Positions 52,297 through 61,016 of a stretch of 64,000 bases of DNA are shown here, piece after piece. The position numbers and the translations under genes are program-made. The notes beneath the pieces are model-generated. The model saw only the letters and a program-made list of their open reading frames with translations, did no database searches and was not told where the DNA came from. The first letter of the stretch is position 1. Each line of letters begins with the position of its first letter. Source of the stretch: Prevotella sp. oral taxon 475 (GTDB lineage: Bacteria; Bacteroidota; Bacteroidia; Bacteroidales; Bacteroidaceae); NCBI RefSeq assembly GCF_018127805.1, contig NZ_CP072334.1, forward strand, positions 1,652,001-1,716,000, written 5' to 3'.

Positions 52297-52351
52297 CTTA
52301 TAGCAATAATTTTCTTGCTTATGAAGGCTATGGTATATAGCGATTGGCATT

Positions 52352-52774
52352 TTACGTATGTTCAACGATATTGTTGTATAGATTTCTCAAATTTTGTTCT
52401 CTAACTTTGGGTTTTAATTGGCATTGCCATACAACAGATACTCGATAGTCAAACCTTTCTAATTCTTGCGTTTTACGTTTGTCCCTTTCTAAATTATCCG
52501 CAATCTTCTTCTCCCAATATTCCAAATTCGTAGATGGTAAATGAGCATATTTACATCCTTGATGTCCATGCCAAAAACAACCATTCACGAATATTACAGC
52601 CTTGTACTTTTGAAGAACGATATCCGGAGTTCCCGGCAACCGTTTTACATTTTTTCGATATCGCAGACCTTGAGCAAACAGATATTTTCGGACAATCTTT
52701 TCCGGTTTTGTTTCCTTTCCTGTGACATGAGACATTATTTCCGAACGTTTTTCTTTACTGACCGTGTCTGCCAT
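52352..52774 (-). CDS. vsr: Very short patch repair endonuclease (Vsr)
   Basis: The 140-residue protein shows the Vsr signature: RSEIMSHVTGKETKPE, then PGTPDIVLQKYKAVIFVNGCFWHGHQGCKYAHLP with catalytic Asp and zinc-site Cys/His. It nicks beside T-G mismatches that arise by deamination of 5-methylcytosine. It is last in the six-gene minus-strand operon, two bases after the TIR-GHKL gene, and fits with the m5C methyltransferase upstream. Confidence 0.95.
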   Translation of the reverse strand: MADTVSKEKRSEIMSHVTGKETKPEKIVRKYLFAQGLRYRKNVKRLPGTPDIVLQKYKAVIFVNGCFWHGHQGCKYAHLPSTNLEYWEKKIADNLERDKRKTQELERFDYRVSVVWQCQLKPKVREQNLRNLYNNIVEHT

Positions 52775-52776
52775 CT

Positions 52777-54675
52777 CTACTTAATAACGATTCGTTCTTT
52801 AAGATGATCCATATTTTCTTTACGACTTTTCTTTGCATAGCCGAGCTTGTCGCAAGTCGCTTCTATTTTCTGGCAAAAAATATCGGCATTTAGTTTGGTC
52901 ATACATAGTTCATCATTCTCGTTTCGTTCCGTACTATGCCATAAAGCTTCATCATTTAAGGGATGTTGCGGTCGGAATGGGGGAATATTAAAGATTCTAT
53001 TATCTACTTGTGTGATCCAAGATGCTCCAATTTCTGTCATCGCACCCCATGCACTCGGGGTGTTATCACTCGTAACGAATATGACGAAGATTTTTTGATT
53101 AGAGTAACTTTCCACAAAGAAATCCCGTAAATAGTTATATATTGATGCAGTCCCTTCGGGAATGCGGCTAATTTCATCGTCGCAACTCGTGTATAAGATA
53201 TCTTCGGGCGGAATGTTATTAAATACTAAAAATGAGTATATCAAATCAGCTAATGCTTTGTCTTTAGAAGCGTGACTAATCAGTATTTTCTTTTTCTGGG
53301 AATCCACTACGGTTTTTAATCCTAAAGCATTAGCATTATTATTGATCGCATCGGATATGACTTGTTCGATCGTTTCTCTCGAAGAATCTGGTGCTAATCG
53401 TCCTATACTTTCAGCTGCATTTTCACTCACTATATTTCTGAATGTATCAACGGCTTTTCTAAATTTTTCTTCTGTATTTTTTTGTTCATTCAATTTACGT
53501 TGCTTCTTCTCTCTATTCTGTTCATTAGAAAACAAACCTCTTTTCCGAAGAATATCCGGAAGTAGAATAGTTCGCACATATTTTATAACGGCCTCATATC
53601 GTGGGTCGTCGGACTTATAGCCTTGCCTATTGCTCAATGCCATATCTGGAAGTTCCGATAATTCGAACAAATCGATATATAGTTGTCCAACTACATAAAC
53701 TTCATTCAATTTATTTTGACCGACTATCGGCAAAATATTGAACTCTCCCATTTTTTTATTCGCATATAAGGATATGAAGTTGTCGGGGAAATCGGTAAGT
53801 GCCGCTTTACGCCCTCTTGTAGAAGCGTATGCCCCGATCCATCCCATTATTTTAAGCGTATATTCATGATCTTTTCCTGCATTGTCTTTCAGATTGATTG
53901 GCTCTGTATACGGCTCTCTATGCTCAACTAATTCAGTTCGTTTTGTCGGATATTGGTTAGGAATATTTTTTGCTAAATCGGAAAAGTCATCCCCTAAAGA
54001 TATAAATGCACATAACTCTTTTGCAATATTTTCGTCAAAGGTGTCTATTGTAACGGTTTCATTGCCTCTGATTATGTGTATTTTGAAATTATCGTTGACT
54101 AATGGGAATATTTTTAACAAATTCCGTTTAACCGAATCCATAGATTTATTCAATCTGTATTGAGGATTCCTCATTACGATCGCTGTTCCATGCTCTTGAA
54201 TATACACGAATTTTATATCATCATCGGCAATAGGTCGTAACTTATTCCCGTCTATCGGTCTACGAGATAAAACGAAACCGGATTTCTCGTTATCGCTGAT
54301 AGTCATTACATCAACGGATTCGGAAACAGACAATGCCGCCAACTTACCAACGCCTTTTCGTCCCATTTTTCGTCTCTCTCCGGAACGTGTCATAGATTCT
54401 TCTTCTTTAACTCGAGAGACACCGGCTACGTTCAAGAACTTCTTTACTTCTCCATTCTGATAAGACATACCATGCCCATCATCCTCGATTCTGATATCGT
54501 CTTTATTAGAAATGATATATACATTATGTGCATCTGCATCATACGCATTAGCGACAAGTTCGGCCAATACATAATAAATATTCGTATAAAGATTCGGTCC
54601 CAACAACTCTAAAATCCGAGGATCGACATTAAGCTGATATTCTTTCATATAAATATTCATGGAGTTAGTTGACAA
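52777..54675 (-). CDS. GHKL (MORC-like) ATPase with C-terminal TIR domain
   Basis: The 632-residue protein has a full Bergerat-fold ATPase: ELVANAYDADA (39-49, N-box Glu, Asn, Asp), IEDDGHGM (63-70), GRKGVGK (105-111), and a MORC-type second domain with SNRQGYKSDDPRY (348-360). A charged coiled segment (380-410) leads to a TIR domain from residue 461: KKKILISHASKDKALADLIYSFL, then SAWGAMTEIGASW with Glu548 in the place of the NADase catalytic Glu. It overlaps the methyltransferase gene by 11 bases, or starts four bases after it at Met6. A nucleotide-gated TIR effector in antiphage defence is inferred. Confidence 0.88.
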   Translation of the reverse strand: MSTNSMNIYMKEYQLNVDPRILELLGPNLYTNIYYVLAELVANAYDADAHNVYIISNKDDIRIEDDGHGMSYQNGEVKKFLNVAGVSRVKEEESMTRSGERRKMGRKGVGKLAALSVSESVDVMTISDNEKSGFVLSRRPIDGNKLRPIADDDIKFVYIQEHGTAIVMRNPQYRLNKSMDSVKRNLLKIFPLVNDNFKIHIIRGNETVTIDTFDENIAKELCAFISLGDDFSDLAKNIPNQYPTKRTELVEHREPYTEPINLKDNAGKDHEYTLKIMGWIGAYASTRGRKAALTDFPDNFISLYANKKMGEFNILPIVGQNKLNEVYVVGQLYIDLFELSELPDMALSNRQGYKSDDPRYEAVIKYVRTILLPDILRKRGLFSNEQNREKKQRKLNEQKNTEEKFRKAVDTFRNIVSENAAESIGRLAPDSSRETIEQVISDAINNNANALGLKTVVDSQKKKILISHASKDKALADLIYSFLVFNNIPPEDILYTSCDDEISRIPEGTASIYNYLRDFFVESYSNQKIFVIFVTSDNTPSAWGAMTEIGASWITQVDNRIFNIPPFRPQHPLNDEALWHSTERNENDELCMTKLNADIFCQKIEATCDKLGYAKKSRKENMDHLKERIVIK

Positions 54676-55747
54676 TTCGCGTCAAATGGCATATAATACT
54701 CTCGGCTATGACTTCTCCCAGTCTCGGTGGAACGGCATTGCCGATATATCTCGATGCTTTTGTAATAGCGACATACTCTTCGTCAGCGAAAAATTTATAC
54801 GTCATCGGGAAAGTTTGTATAAGAGCAGCTTCTCTAATGGAAATAGCACGATCTTGTATAGGATGTCCGAATCTGCCGTTGCCTAAACCAGTGCATTGAG
54901 TTGTCATAGTAGGGGCTGGTTTTTCCCAAACCATTCTACCGTAGACACTACCAAACGAGCGTCCGTTATCGGTTTTATGACACCGTAATTGTAAATCCTT
55001 CGGCCAATCTTTCCAACTGCCTCCGTACGGAGTATGATGAAGACGTTCGAGATTTAATGGCGATAATGCTTTGGCTCTATGCAATGGATCGTTTTTATCG
55101 GTTTCTCCGGCTTTGAGTTCGGGTAAATCTCCGATCGTTTCTTTCACCGTTTTGTACTCGTTAGGCTTATGCGTCGGGTTGATCAACTCGATATTTCCCA
55201 ATCGCGATGCTAATAACACCAATCTTTTCCTATTTTGCGGTATTCCGTAATCGGGGCAATATACTGGATTTACCCACACATGATATCCTTCATTTTTCAA
55301 AAGATTCTCGAAATCGGATAAAACGGGCTTTTCCTTGAAAGATAAGATTTGAGCCACGTTTTCCATCGTAACGATGTCGGGATGAACAGCCTTGACCAAT
55401 CGTCCGAATTCATATAATAAATCGTATTTATTCGGATCTTTCTTTTTGTTTTTGAATGCATACGACGAAAACGGTTGACAAGGGGCGCATCCTGCCAACA
55501 CTCTAATAGATCCTTTGCCGTAGGCTGTGCGGATTTCATCCGGAGACACCGTTTTAATATCCTTATATATGAATTTTGCATTGTTATTCGTTTCATAAGC
55601 ATACCGGCAGGTCGCATCAATATCATACCCTGCAAGGATATTGAATCCCTTGCTTTTCATCCCGAAGCTCAATCCGCCGATACCGCAAAATAAGTCGATA
55701 ACTTCAATAGATGGGAGCGATTCGTTTTTGATATTCTTTCCTTTCAT
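54665..55747 (-). CDS. DNA (cytosine-5) methyltransferase
   Basis: The 360-residue enzyme has m5C motifs in order: DLFCGIGGLSFGMKSKGF (I), GCAPCQPFSSY with catalytic Cys (IV), MENVAQI (VI, ENV), QNRKRLVLLASRL (VIII), REAALIQTFP (IX), YIGNAVPPRLGEVIAESI (X). The target domain between VIII and IX is short, about 90 residues, and the recognition site cannot be read from it. Base composition is clearly more AT-rich than host genes. It is translationally coupled to the TIR-GHKL gene, and Vsr is two genes on. Confidence 0.96.
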   Translation of the reverse strand: MKGKNIKNESLPSIEVIDLFCGIGGLSFGMKSKGFNILAGYDIDATCRYAYETNNNAKFIYKDIKTVSPDEIRTAYGKGSIRVLAGCAPCQPFSSYAFKNKKKDPNKYDLLYEFGRLVKAVHPDIVTMENVAQILSFKEKPVLSDFENLLKNEGYHVWVNPVYCPDYGIPQNRKRLVLLASRLGNIELINPTHKPNEYKTVKETIGDLPELKAGETDKNDPLHRAKALSPLNLERLHHTPYGGSWKDWPKDLQLRCHKTDNGRSFGSVYGRMVWEKPAPTMTTQCTGLGNGRFGHPIQDRAISIREAALIQTFPMTYKFFADEEYVAITKASRYIGNAVPPRLGEVIAESIICHLTRIVN

Positions 55748-55773
55748 AATCCGATTTCAAAAACAGAGTGTGC

Positions 55774-56457
55774 TCAATTCGACAACCGATCTATTTCGGA
55801 TTGAATCTGACCTATAACCTCTTTATTGGCAATTTCTCCATCTAAGCTGAATACGATAAACACATTACCGCCATATCGTTCTTTGAACGATTCGAAACTC
55901 GCTTTCATTCGCTCAGTCAGCGAATAACTACCGAAATTGGCACTCGCTGTTATCGGTTTGATTTGTATGCCTATGGCTTTATCTCCGATTTTTGCGATAT
56001 AATCAATATCTCCAGCATGATCCAATTCGGGATCGCTTTCTTCGAAGTTGATATTAGGAAATACTTTAACCAATCCGTCATTGATTACAGACTTTTCTCG
56101 TATATAACCGTCATAAGTACGATTTATAGTCAGATTGTATATATAGTCAATGCAGTCCTGTTCTGTCAATTCACGAAAAACAGCTTCCCATTCCGGAATC
56201 ACGACTTCCGTAATTTTTGCATACAACCGTTCACCCAATTCATGGAGACTTTCGACTGTGATTTTCGTCGGATTTTTTCCTGCGGTATGAGCATTCTCGA
56301 AATACCATGATTGCCATTCATCGAACGAAGAAGGTTGGCAATCGCGAATAAGAGCCATTACAGCACCTACTTTATTCGGACGGGATAATTGGTATGTTTG
56401 GCAAGCGTAGTTCAGCACGCGTTCCTTTCTCCCGAAATTCATTGAATATCTATCCAT
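55774..56457 (-). CDS. Probable MjaI-family type II restriction endonuclease
   Basis: The 227-residue protein has HTAGKNPTKITVESLHELGERLY and LYNLTINRTYDGYIREKSVINDGL, which I associate with the MjaI family. The nuclease core is visible as DHAGDIDYIAKIGDKAIGIQIKP: the Asp of DID plus the QxK that replaces (D/E)xK. It lies four bases after the methyltransferase gene, the expected R-M partner. MjaI relatives cut CTAG; that site is a guess here. If not MjaI, it is still a PD-(D/E)xK nuclease. Confidence 0.7.
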   Translation of the reverse strand: MDRYSMNFGRKERVLNYACQTYQLSRPNKVGAVMALIRDCQPSSFDEWQSWYFENAHTAGKNPTKITVESLHELGERLYAKITEVVIPEWEAVFRELTEQDCIDYIYNLTINRTYDGYIREKSVINDGLVKVFPNINFEESDPELDHAGDIDYIAKIGDKAIGIQIKPITASANFGSYSLTERMKASFESFKERYGGNVFIVFSLDGEIANKEVIGQIQSEIDRLSN

Positions 56458-56461
56458 AACG

Positions 56462-57757
56462 TTATAGGTTTATCAGTTTCTCGAATTTGTTTTTATATTT
56501 GAAATCAAAAGAATAGTCCACGTCTGCCAAACCGTTTTTCAGCATATGTGCATTTATAAAAGTTTTGTTGTCTAAGTATAAGTAGCACAACAACAAATCT
56601 TTATCATCATACTTTATGGCATCGTAACGTAAAAAGACCTTCCTTCCTTTTGTCTTTTCCGCAAGAAATTTTGTCGCATTACCATTGACAGATGGCTTTT
56701 CTTTGATTCCGAGCAGTCGTATGGTAAGTCCATTGTTCAATACAATAGTATTTGGTGACAAGATCGTTTTTACAGAAAAATACTCTTCCCGTTCTTTCTT
56801 GTCTTTATCTATCCGTGAACCGAATTGCAACTTCTTAATCTCGATTTTGCTTTCCATTTTGTGTAGGTCACTGAATATATAAGGCAAAGTTTTCTTCTTT
56901 TCGTCCATGTCGAAAACAGATCTATCGTTGCTGTATCTATATTCTACATTGCCGAACGAAAAGGATGAAGTGACCTTTTCCTCATAGTATCTTTTATAAT
57001 CGGGATTTATTTCATACCCGATAGAATTACGTTGCAGATTACGCGCTGCCAAAGCCGTAGTCCCGCTACCCATGAATGGATCGAATACCGTTTCTCCAGC
57101 AAAAGAGAACATTTTTATCAAACGGTGCGGCAATTCTTCAGGAAATACCGCAATGTGTCCGTCTTGTTTAGCCCCACCGAAATTCCAATGGGAAGCAAAA
57201 AATGTATTCCATTCATCTTTTGTCATTTCCGAACATTGCTTTTGCTCAATAGCGGGAACGGGAGCCTTACCTTGTTTTTTGAAAATTAGGATAAATTCGT
57301 AATCTATTTTCAAAATACCGTTTCGAGGATAAGGAAAACTACCCATAACAGCTCCTCCCCCTGTCGTATTGATCGTTGTTTGCTTCTGCCAAATTACGGC
57401 TCCCATATAATCCATTCCGAGAGCTTCGCAAAAACGTATGATTTCGGTTCTTATGGGAATCACTTTATAACGTCCGTAATAGACGGAACGAGCGAATTGG
57501 TCTCCTATATTTATGCACAAACGGCAACCGTCATGCAATACTCGATTGCACTCCGCCCAAACCATATTCAGATTGTTGATATAACTTTCGTAACTATCAT
57601 GAAATCCTATTTGCCCATCACTCCCATAATCTTTCAATTGCCAATACGGGGGCGACGTAATGATCAGATGGACGGATTTGTCCGGCATAAGAGAAAGATT
57701 CCTGCTATCTCCGTTAATAAGCGTGTGTATAGTCTTTATTTCCATTTCTATTGTCAA
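56462..57757 (-). CDS. DNA (cytosine-N4) methyltransferase with SNase-like tail
   Basis: The 431-residue protein has motif IV TSPPYW (34-39, the SPPY form typical of m4C enzymes) before motif I FDPFMGSGTTALAA (225-238), a beta-class order. DKSVHLIITSPPYWQLKDYG and GAVIWQK support it. Residues 327-430 resemble the staphylococcal nuclease fold (NTIVLNNGLTIRLLGIKEKP ... AHMLKNGLADVDYSF), but the usual second catalytic Arg after DK is replaced in DDKDLLLCYLY. The tail may help bind DNA rather than cut. It overlaps the controller gene by 44 bases; Met5 is an alternative start. Confidence 0.88.
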   Translation of the reverse strand: MTIEMEIKTIHTLINGDSRNLSLMPDKSVHLIITSPPYWQLKDYGSDGQIGFHDSYESYINNLNMVWAECNRVLHDGCRLCINIGDQFARSVYYGRYKVIPIRTEIIRFCEALGMDYMGAVIWQKQTTINTTGGGAVMGSFPYPRNGILKIDYEFILIFKKQGKAPVPAIEQKQCSEMTKDEWNTFFASHWNFGGAKQDGHIAVFPEELPHRLIKMFSFAGETVFDPFMGSGTTALAARNLQRNSIGYEINPDYKRYYEEKVTSSFSFGNVEYRYSNDRSVFDMDEKKKTLPYIFSDLHKMESKIEIKKLQFGSRIDKDKKEREEYFSVKTILSPNTIVLNNGLTIRLLGIKEKPSVNGNATKFLAEKTKGRKVFLRYDAIKYDDKDLLLCYLYLDNKTFINAHMLKNGLADVDYSFDFKYKNKFEKLINL

Positions 57758-58022
57758 TTATAGTCTTCAATGCTTTATCTGCAATGTTTTTATCGTCTCC
57801 GATAATTACATTTATCTTATCCGCAATCCAAAAGCTCAACAACTCTTCCCGTTCGATATTCAAGATATCCGAAAGCAATACCACTTGCTCCTTTTTAGCT
57901 TGCCTGTCTCCGCGTTCTATTCGGCTATACATAGGGACATCTATATTCAAAGCCGAAGCCAATTGCTTTTGCAACAATCCGCTTCGGACTCTGGCCGCTT
58001 TGATCTTTTGAGCGAATAACAT
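57714..58022 (-). CDS. XRE-family controller protein of the R-M operon
   Basis: The 102-residue protein begins MLFAQKIKAARVRSGLLQKQLASALNIDVPMYSRIERGDRQ, a Cro/CI helix-turn-helix (about residues 5-60), with a helical tail. It is the first gene of the operon and overlaps the methyltransferase start, as C proteins of R-M systems do. They delay nuclease expression until DNA is methylated. A palindromic site overlaps its probable -7 box. Confidence 0.85.
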   Translation of the reverse strand: MLFAQKIKAARVRSGLLQKQLASALNIDVPMYSRIERGDRQAKKEQVVLLSDILNIEREELLSFWIADKINVIIGDDKNIADKALKTIIDNRNGNKDYTHAY

Positions 58023-58047
58023 TCGAATATTTTTTCAATTTGTCATT

Positions 58048-58061
58048 ATTTGGCAAATTTA
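58048..58061 (-). promoter_or_regulatory. Possible controller box and -7 element
   Basis: Minus-strand TAAATTTG (58061-58054) fits the -7 box. It overlaps ATTTGGCAAAT (58048-58058), an inverted repeat with arms ATTTG/CAAAT. A repressor bound here would block the operon promoter. No clear -33 element. Confidence 0.4.
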
Positions 58062-58156
58062 CTACTTTTATTTCGTTTATGCACTATAGCAAGCCAATAA
58101 TTTGGTTTACTTAAATATAACGATTGTAGTACAGCTAATTATTTAGCTATTTCCAC

Positions 58157-59518
58157 TTAAATTCCCCTACCTTTCCTTTGCGGTTGTATTGGTCGACGTA
58201 TGTTCTGCCTTAACTTCTCGAACTGTTCCTTGAACCATTCGGCAATAGGCTTTCGGTCAATGGCAAGAACTAGTTTCGTCCCGTCGGTGGGGTCTTTCAG
58301 CACTTGAAACCCTGCCTTTTCAGTCGTGAATTTCCGCTTGTGTTCCTCCGAATAGAGTTCCCCCGCATACTCCAACAGCTTTCCCTTGACGAGCGTTGCG
58401 GTCTGCCTTTCATCGAACCCGACAAGGCGGCAGAGGTTTTCGATACGGAGCATTTCACGGAAATAGGGAAACCATGCCGCCACCCTTGCGATTACCGCTT
58501 TCAGAAACGATATTTCCTGCTTGTGCCTTGTGTCCTTGTCTGCTATCTCCCTGCCATGCTTTTGCTGCATTTCCCGTATCTCCCGGCTGTGGTCTGCCTA
58601 CATGGTCTGTATCCTATCTTGCAGGGCTTCGATGGTTTCCTCGTGGTCGGCTATCTCCCTATGCAGGGCGGTGTTCTCTTTTTCCAATGTCTTGACCTTG
58701 TTACTGCCGAAAAGAGAACCGACGCTCTCGGCGATGTTGGCGGTTGCGGTGGTTGCCGCCCCTTTCAGCTTCTCGGTCTGTATTTCTTTTTTCGCCCATC
58801 TTAGCTCTTCCCGTGCCGTTTCTTTCTGCTGCTGCAAGTCCACCACTTCCGCTTTGAGATTGTCGGCGAGTTTCTGTATATCCCGATAATACTGCTGCGT
58901 GGACTTGTGGCGAGCCTTCGAGCCATCTATGCCCCTTTGCAGCCCGTATTTCGCCATCGCTTCGGCATAGGTATCTTGGTAGGACTTCAATTTCAGCCGT
59001 GTCATAATATCGTCTGCGCACAGCCTCACGGTGTCGGTCGGTTTCTTGCGATATCGCTTCTTCGTCTGTTCCTCCCTTTTCCTGCACTTTCGCTCTCCCT
59101 TGACGATGGGAACGAGCGTGACGTGTATGTGCGGCGTTTCCTCGTCCCTGTGCAGGTGAGCCGCCACGATGTTCTCCTTTCCGAACGTGTCGACGAAGTA
59201 TTTCAGATTGTCGGCGCACCACTCGTCCAAACGCCCCTCTTCCTCTATCCGCTTCATGTCCTCGTGCGTTCCCGACACGTTGATGCGGATTGCCCATACT
59301 TGGTTGCTTCCGATTTTGCGTGTCAGTCCCGCTTCTTCGAGTCTTCTCTGAACAGCCGCCGAACGGTCTTTCACTCCGTCGGGATAGCCGATGAGCCTGC
59401 GGTTCAGGTGGGTGCGTGTGGGGTCGGCGTTCTTCGGAATGATGAAACGATCGATATGTGCGGTCGTTCCGCTGTCGCTGCCGTGCGCCTTTTCCATGTG
59501 TAAAACTACGAAACCCAT
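58157..59518 (-). pseudogene. MobV/Pre relaxase with in-frame amber stop
   Basis: The frame starts MGFVVLHMEKAHGSDSGTTAHIDR and has the relaxase metal site HLHRDEETPHIHV and coiled-coil C-terminal part. A TAG at 58600-58598 interrupts it after about 306 residues; the same frame then continues for 147 codons (ADHSREIREMQQKHG... to RKGRGI). The start is set at MGFVVLH because plasmid and mobilisable-element relaxases begin there. A single C-to-T change from CAG would create the stop. The truncated part keeps the catalytic domain, so weak activity cannot be excluded. Confidence 0.85.
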
Positions 59519-59539
59519 ATATTCTTTCTTTTTTGGCTT

Positions 59540-59687
59540 GTGAAACAATGATTTTTTGTATCGTCGGGGCGATAACCCCGAACAGTTCGCGAATTTCCCA
59601 CTCGGTCATGGCGGTTGCGCCTATATCGCTCGGCAAGGAGATATTGCCCTGCCCGTCCATCGTGATAATGTTCCTTTCTTCTTTCAT
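59540..59687 (-). pseudogene. Truncated mobile-element helix-turn-helix gene
   Basis: MKEERNIITMDGQGNISLPS and TEWEIRELFGVIAPTIQKII match the N-terminus of small winged-helix-like proteins that I know from Bacteroides mobilisable elements. After about 50 residues the reading frame runs into the relaxase gene in another frame, where the rest of the protein should be. This suggests a deletion that joined its 5' end to the relaxase start. Overlapping open frame beyond 59540 is not taken as coding. Confidence 0.55.
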
Positions 59688-59704
59688 CGGTATTCTGTTC
59701 TTAA

Positions 59705-60936
59705 TTAAATGGCTCGGTAGATATTCTTCTCCATATCCTCCAACTTGTGCGACAAGGTTTCCATGTCTTGGCTTATCTTCTGGGCGGTGATTTTGGCGTA
59801 AATCTGGGTGGTCTTTATGTTGGTATGTCCCAAAGGGCGGCTCACCGTTTCGATGGGTACGCCGTGCGACAGAAGCACGGTCGTGGCATTCGTGTGACGC
59901 GCCACATGGTAGGTCAAGCGCACCTTGAAACCGCATTGTCTGCCTATATCTTTGAGTATCTTGTTGCAACTGCCGTTACTCGGAACGGGGAAAACATGAC
60001 CGTCCCGAGCCAGTCCCTTGTACTTTTCGATGATACGTTTGGGAACGTCCAAAAGGCGGATGTTCGATTCGGTGTTGGTCTTCTTTCTTCGGGTGATTAT
60101 CCACAGGTTGCCGTCGAAGAAGGTTTGCAGGCGGTCGGCGGTGAGGTTCTTCACGTCCGAATACGCCAAACCCGTGAACACCGAAAAGACGAACAAGTCC
60201 CGTACAAGCTCGTGGGTGGCATTCTTCATCGGTGCGTCCATGAGCGTCTGTATCTCCGTTCGGGTGAGGTAGCCCCTGTCCACGCTTTCGGGAGAGTTGA
60301 TATATCCGGCAAAGGGATTAAAGGGCAAACGTCCGTCGTTCCTCGCAATGGAAACGATATGCTTCAACACAATCATGTAGCCCCACACGGTATTGGTGCG
60401 GCATTTCTTCTCTGTGCGCAAAAAAACTCGAAATCGTTGATGAACGTGAGGTTTAGTTCCTTTAACGGGATGTCCTCACGCTTGTAGGTATGGGGCAGGA
60501 GCTCCCGAATATGGTTGCAGACCGTCCGATAACGGGTAAATGTACCCTGCGCCCTGCTGTGCCCGACTTTCTTCTCAAACTCGGCGTTATGCTGCTCGAA
60601 CAGCTTCAGCAATGTTTCCTGCTTGATGCCGATACCGAGATAGGCGTCTTTGAGTTTGGCGGCGGTAACATAACCGTCCGTCTGCATTAACTCTTGATAG
60701 CGGCGGTTTACCTCCACACGGATTTTATCTACCGCAAGGTTGATTCTCTGCGCTTTGACGCTCTTGCCCGAAGCACGGTTGTTCTTCACGTCCCACAAGC
60801 GTGGGGGAACGTCCATCTTACAACTGAACTGTTTAATCTCGCCGTCCACCGTGATACGGCACATCAGAGGCAGGTTGCCGTTCGGCTTCTCGCTGCCTTT
60901 CTTCCTCTAAAATAATACCTTGAATGTACTACGCAT
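59705..60936 (-). pseudogene. Tyrosine recombinase (integrase), stop plus frameshift
   Basis: The N-terminal part begins MRSTFKVLF then TAG, continues RKKGSEKPNG...MCRITVDGEIKQFSCKMDVPPRLWDV (arm-binding and core-binding domains), and runs to LNLTFINDFEFF. There the frame shifts at a run of seven A on the plus strand (60420-60426); adding one base restores FLRTEKKCRTNTVWGY. The catalytic domain follows (FTGLAYSDVKNLT, YHVARHTNATTVLL, LGHTNIKTTQIYAKI with Tyr). It is the integrase type of Bacteroides mobilisable elements. Two lesions make it inactive unless the sequence has errors. Confidence 0.88.
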
Positions 60937-61000
60937 AACTCACTCTTTTTTTTAGTTATAAAATTAGTTCTTAGTGAGTTGCCGACAGCTATGTAAATCT

Positions 61001-61016
61001 ACGCAAAACGCAGAAA
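61001..61016 (-). repeat. Right copy of inverted repeat flanking the island
   Basis: ACGCAAAACGCAGAAA, read on minus as TTTCTGCGTTTTGCGT, pairs with 52220-52235 (15 of 16). It lies 65 bases beyond the integrase start. The surrounding 343-base gap (60937-61279) also has CAAAGCGTA (61132-61140) paired with TACGCTTTG (61166-61174). Confidence 0.4.

Noticed and set aside
58701-59969. 422-codon minus-strand frame across the relaxase
   Set aside because: Only its residues 95-145 look like a protein (the helix-turn-helix stub); the rest is Arg/His-rich shadow of the relaxase and integrase.
52352-61016. Insertion sequence or transposase in the island
   Set aside because: No transposase motif or target duplication was seen; mobility genes are of the integrase/relaxase type.
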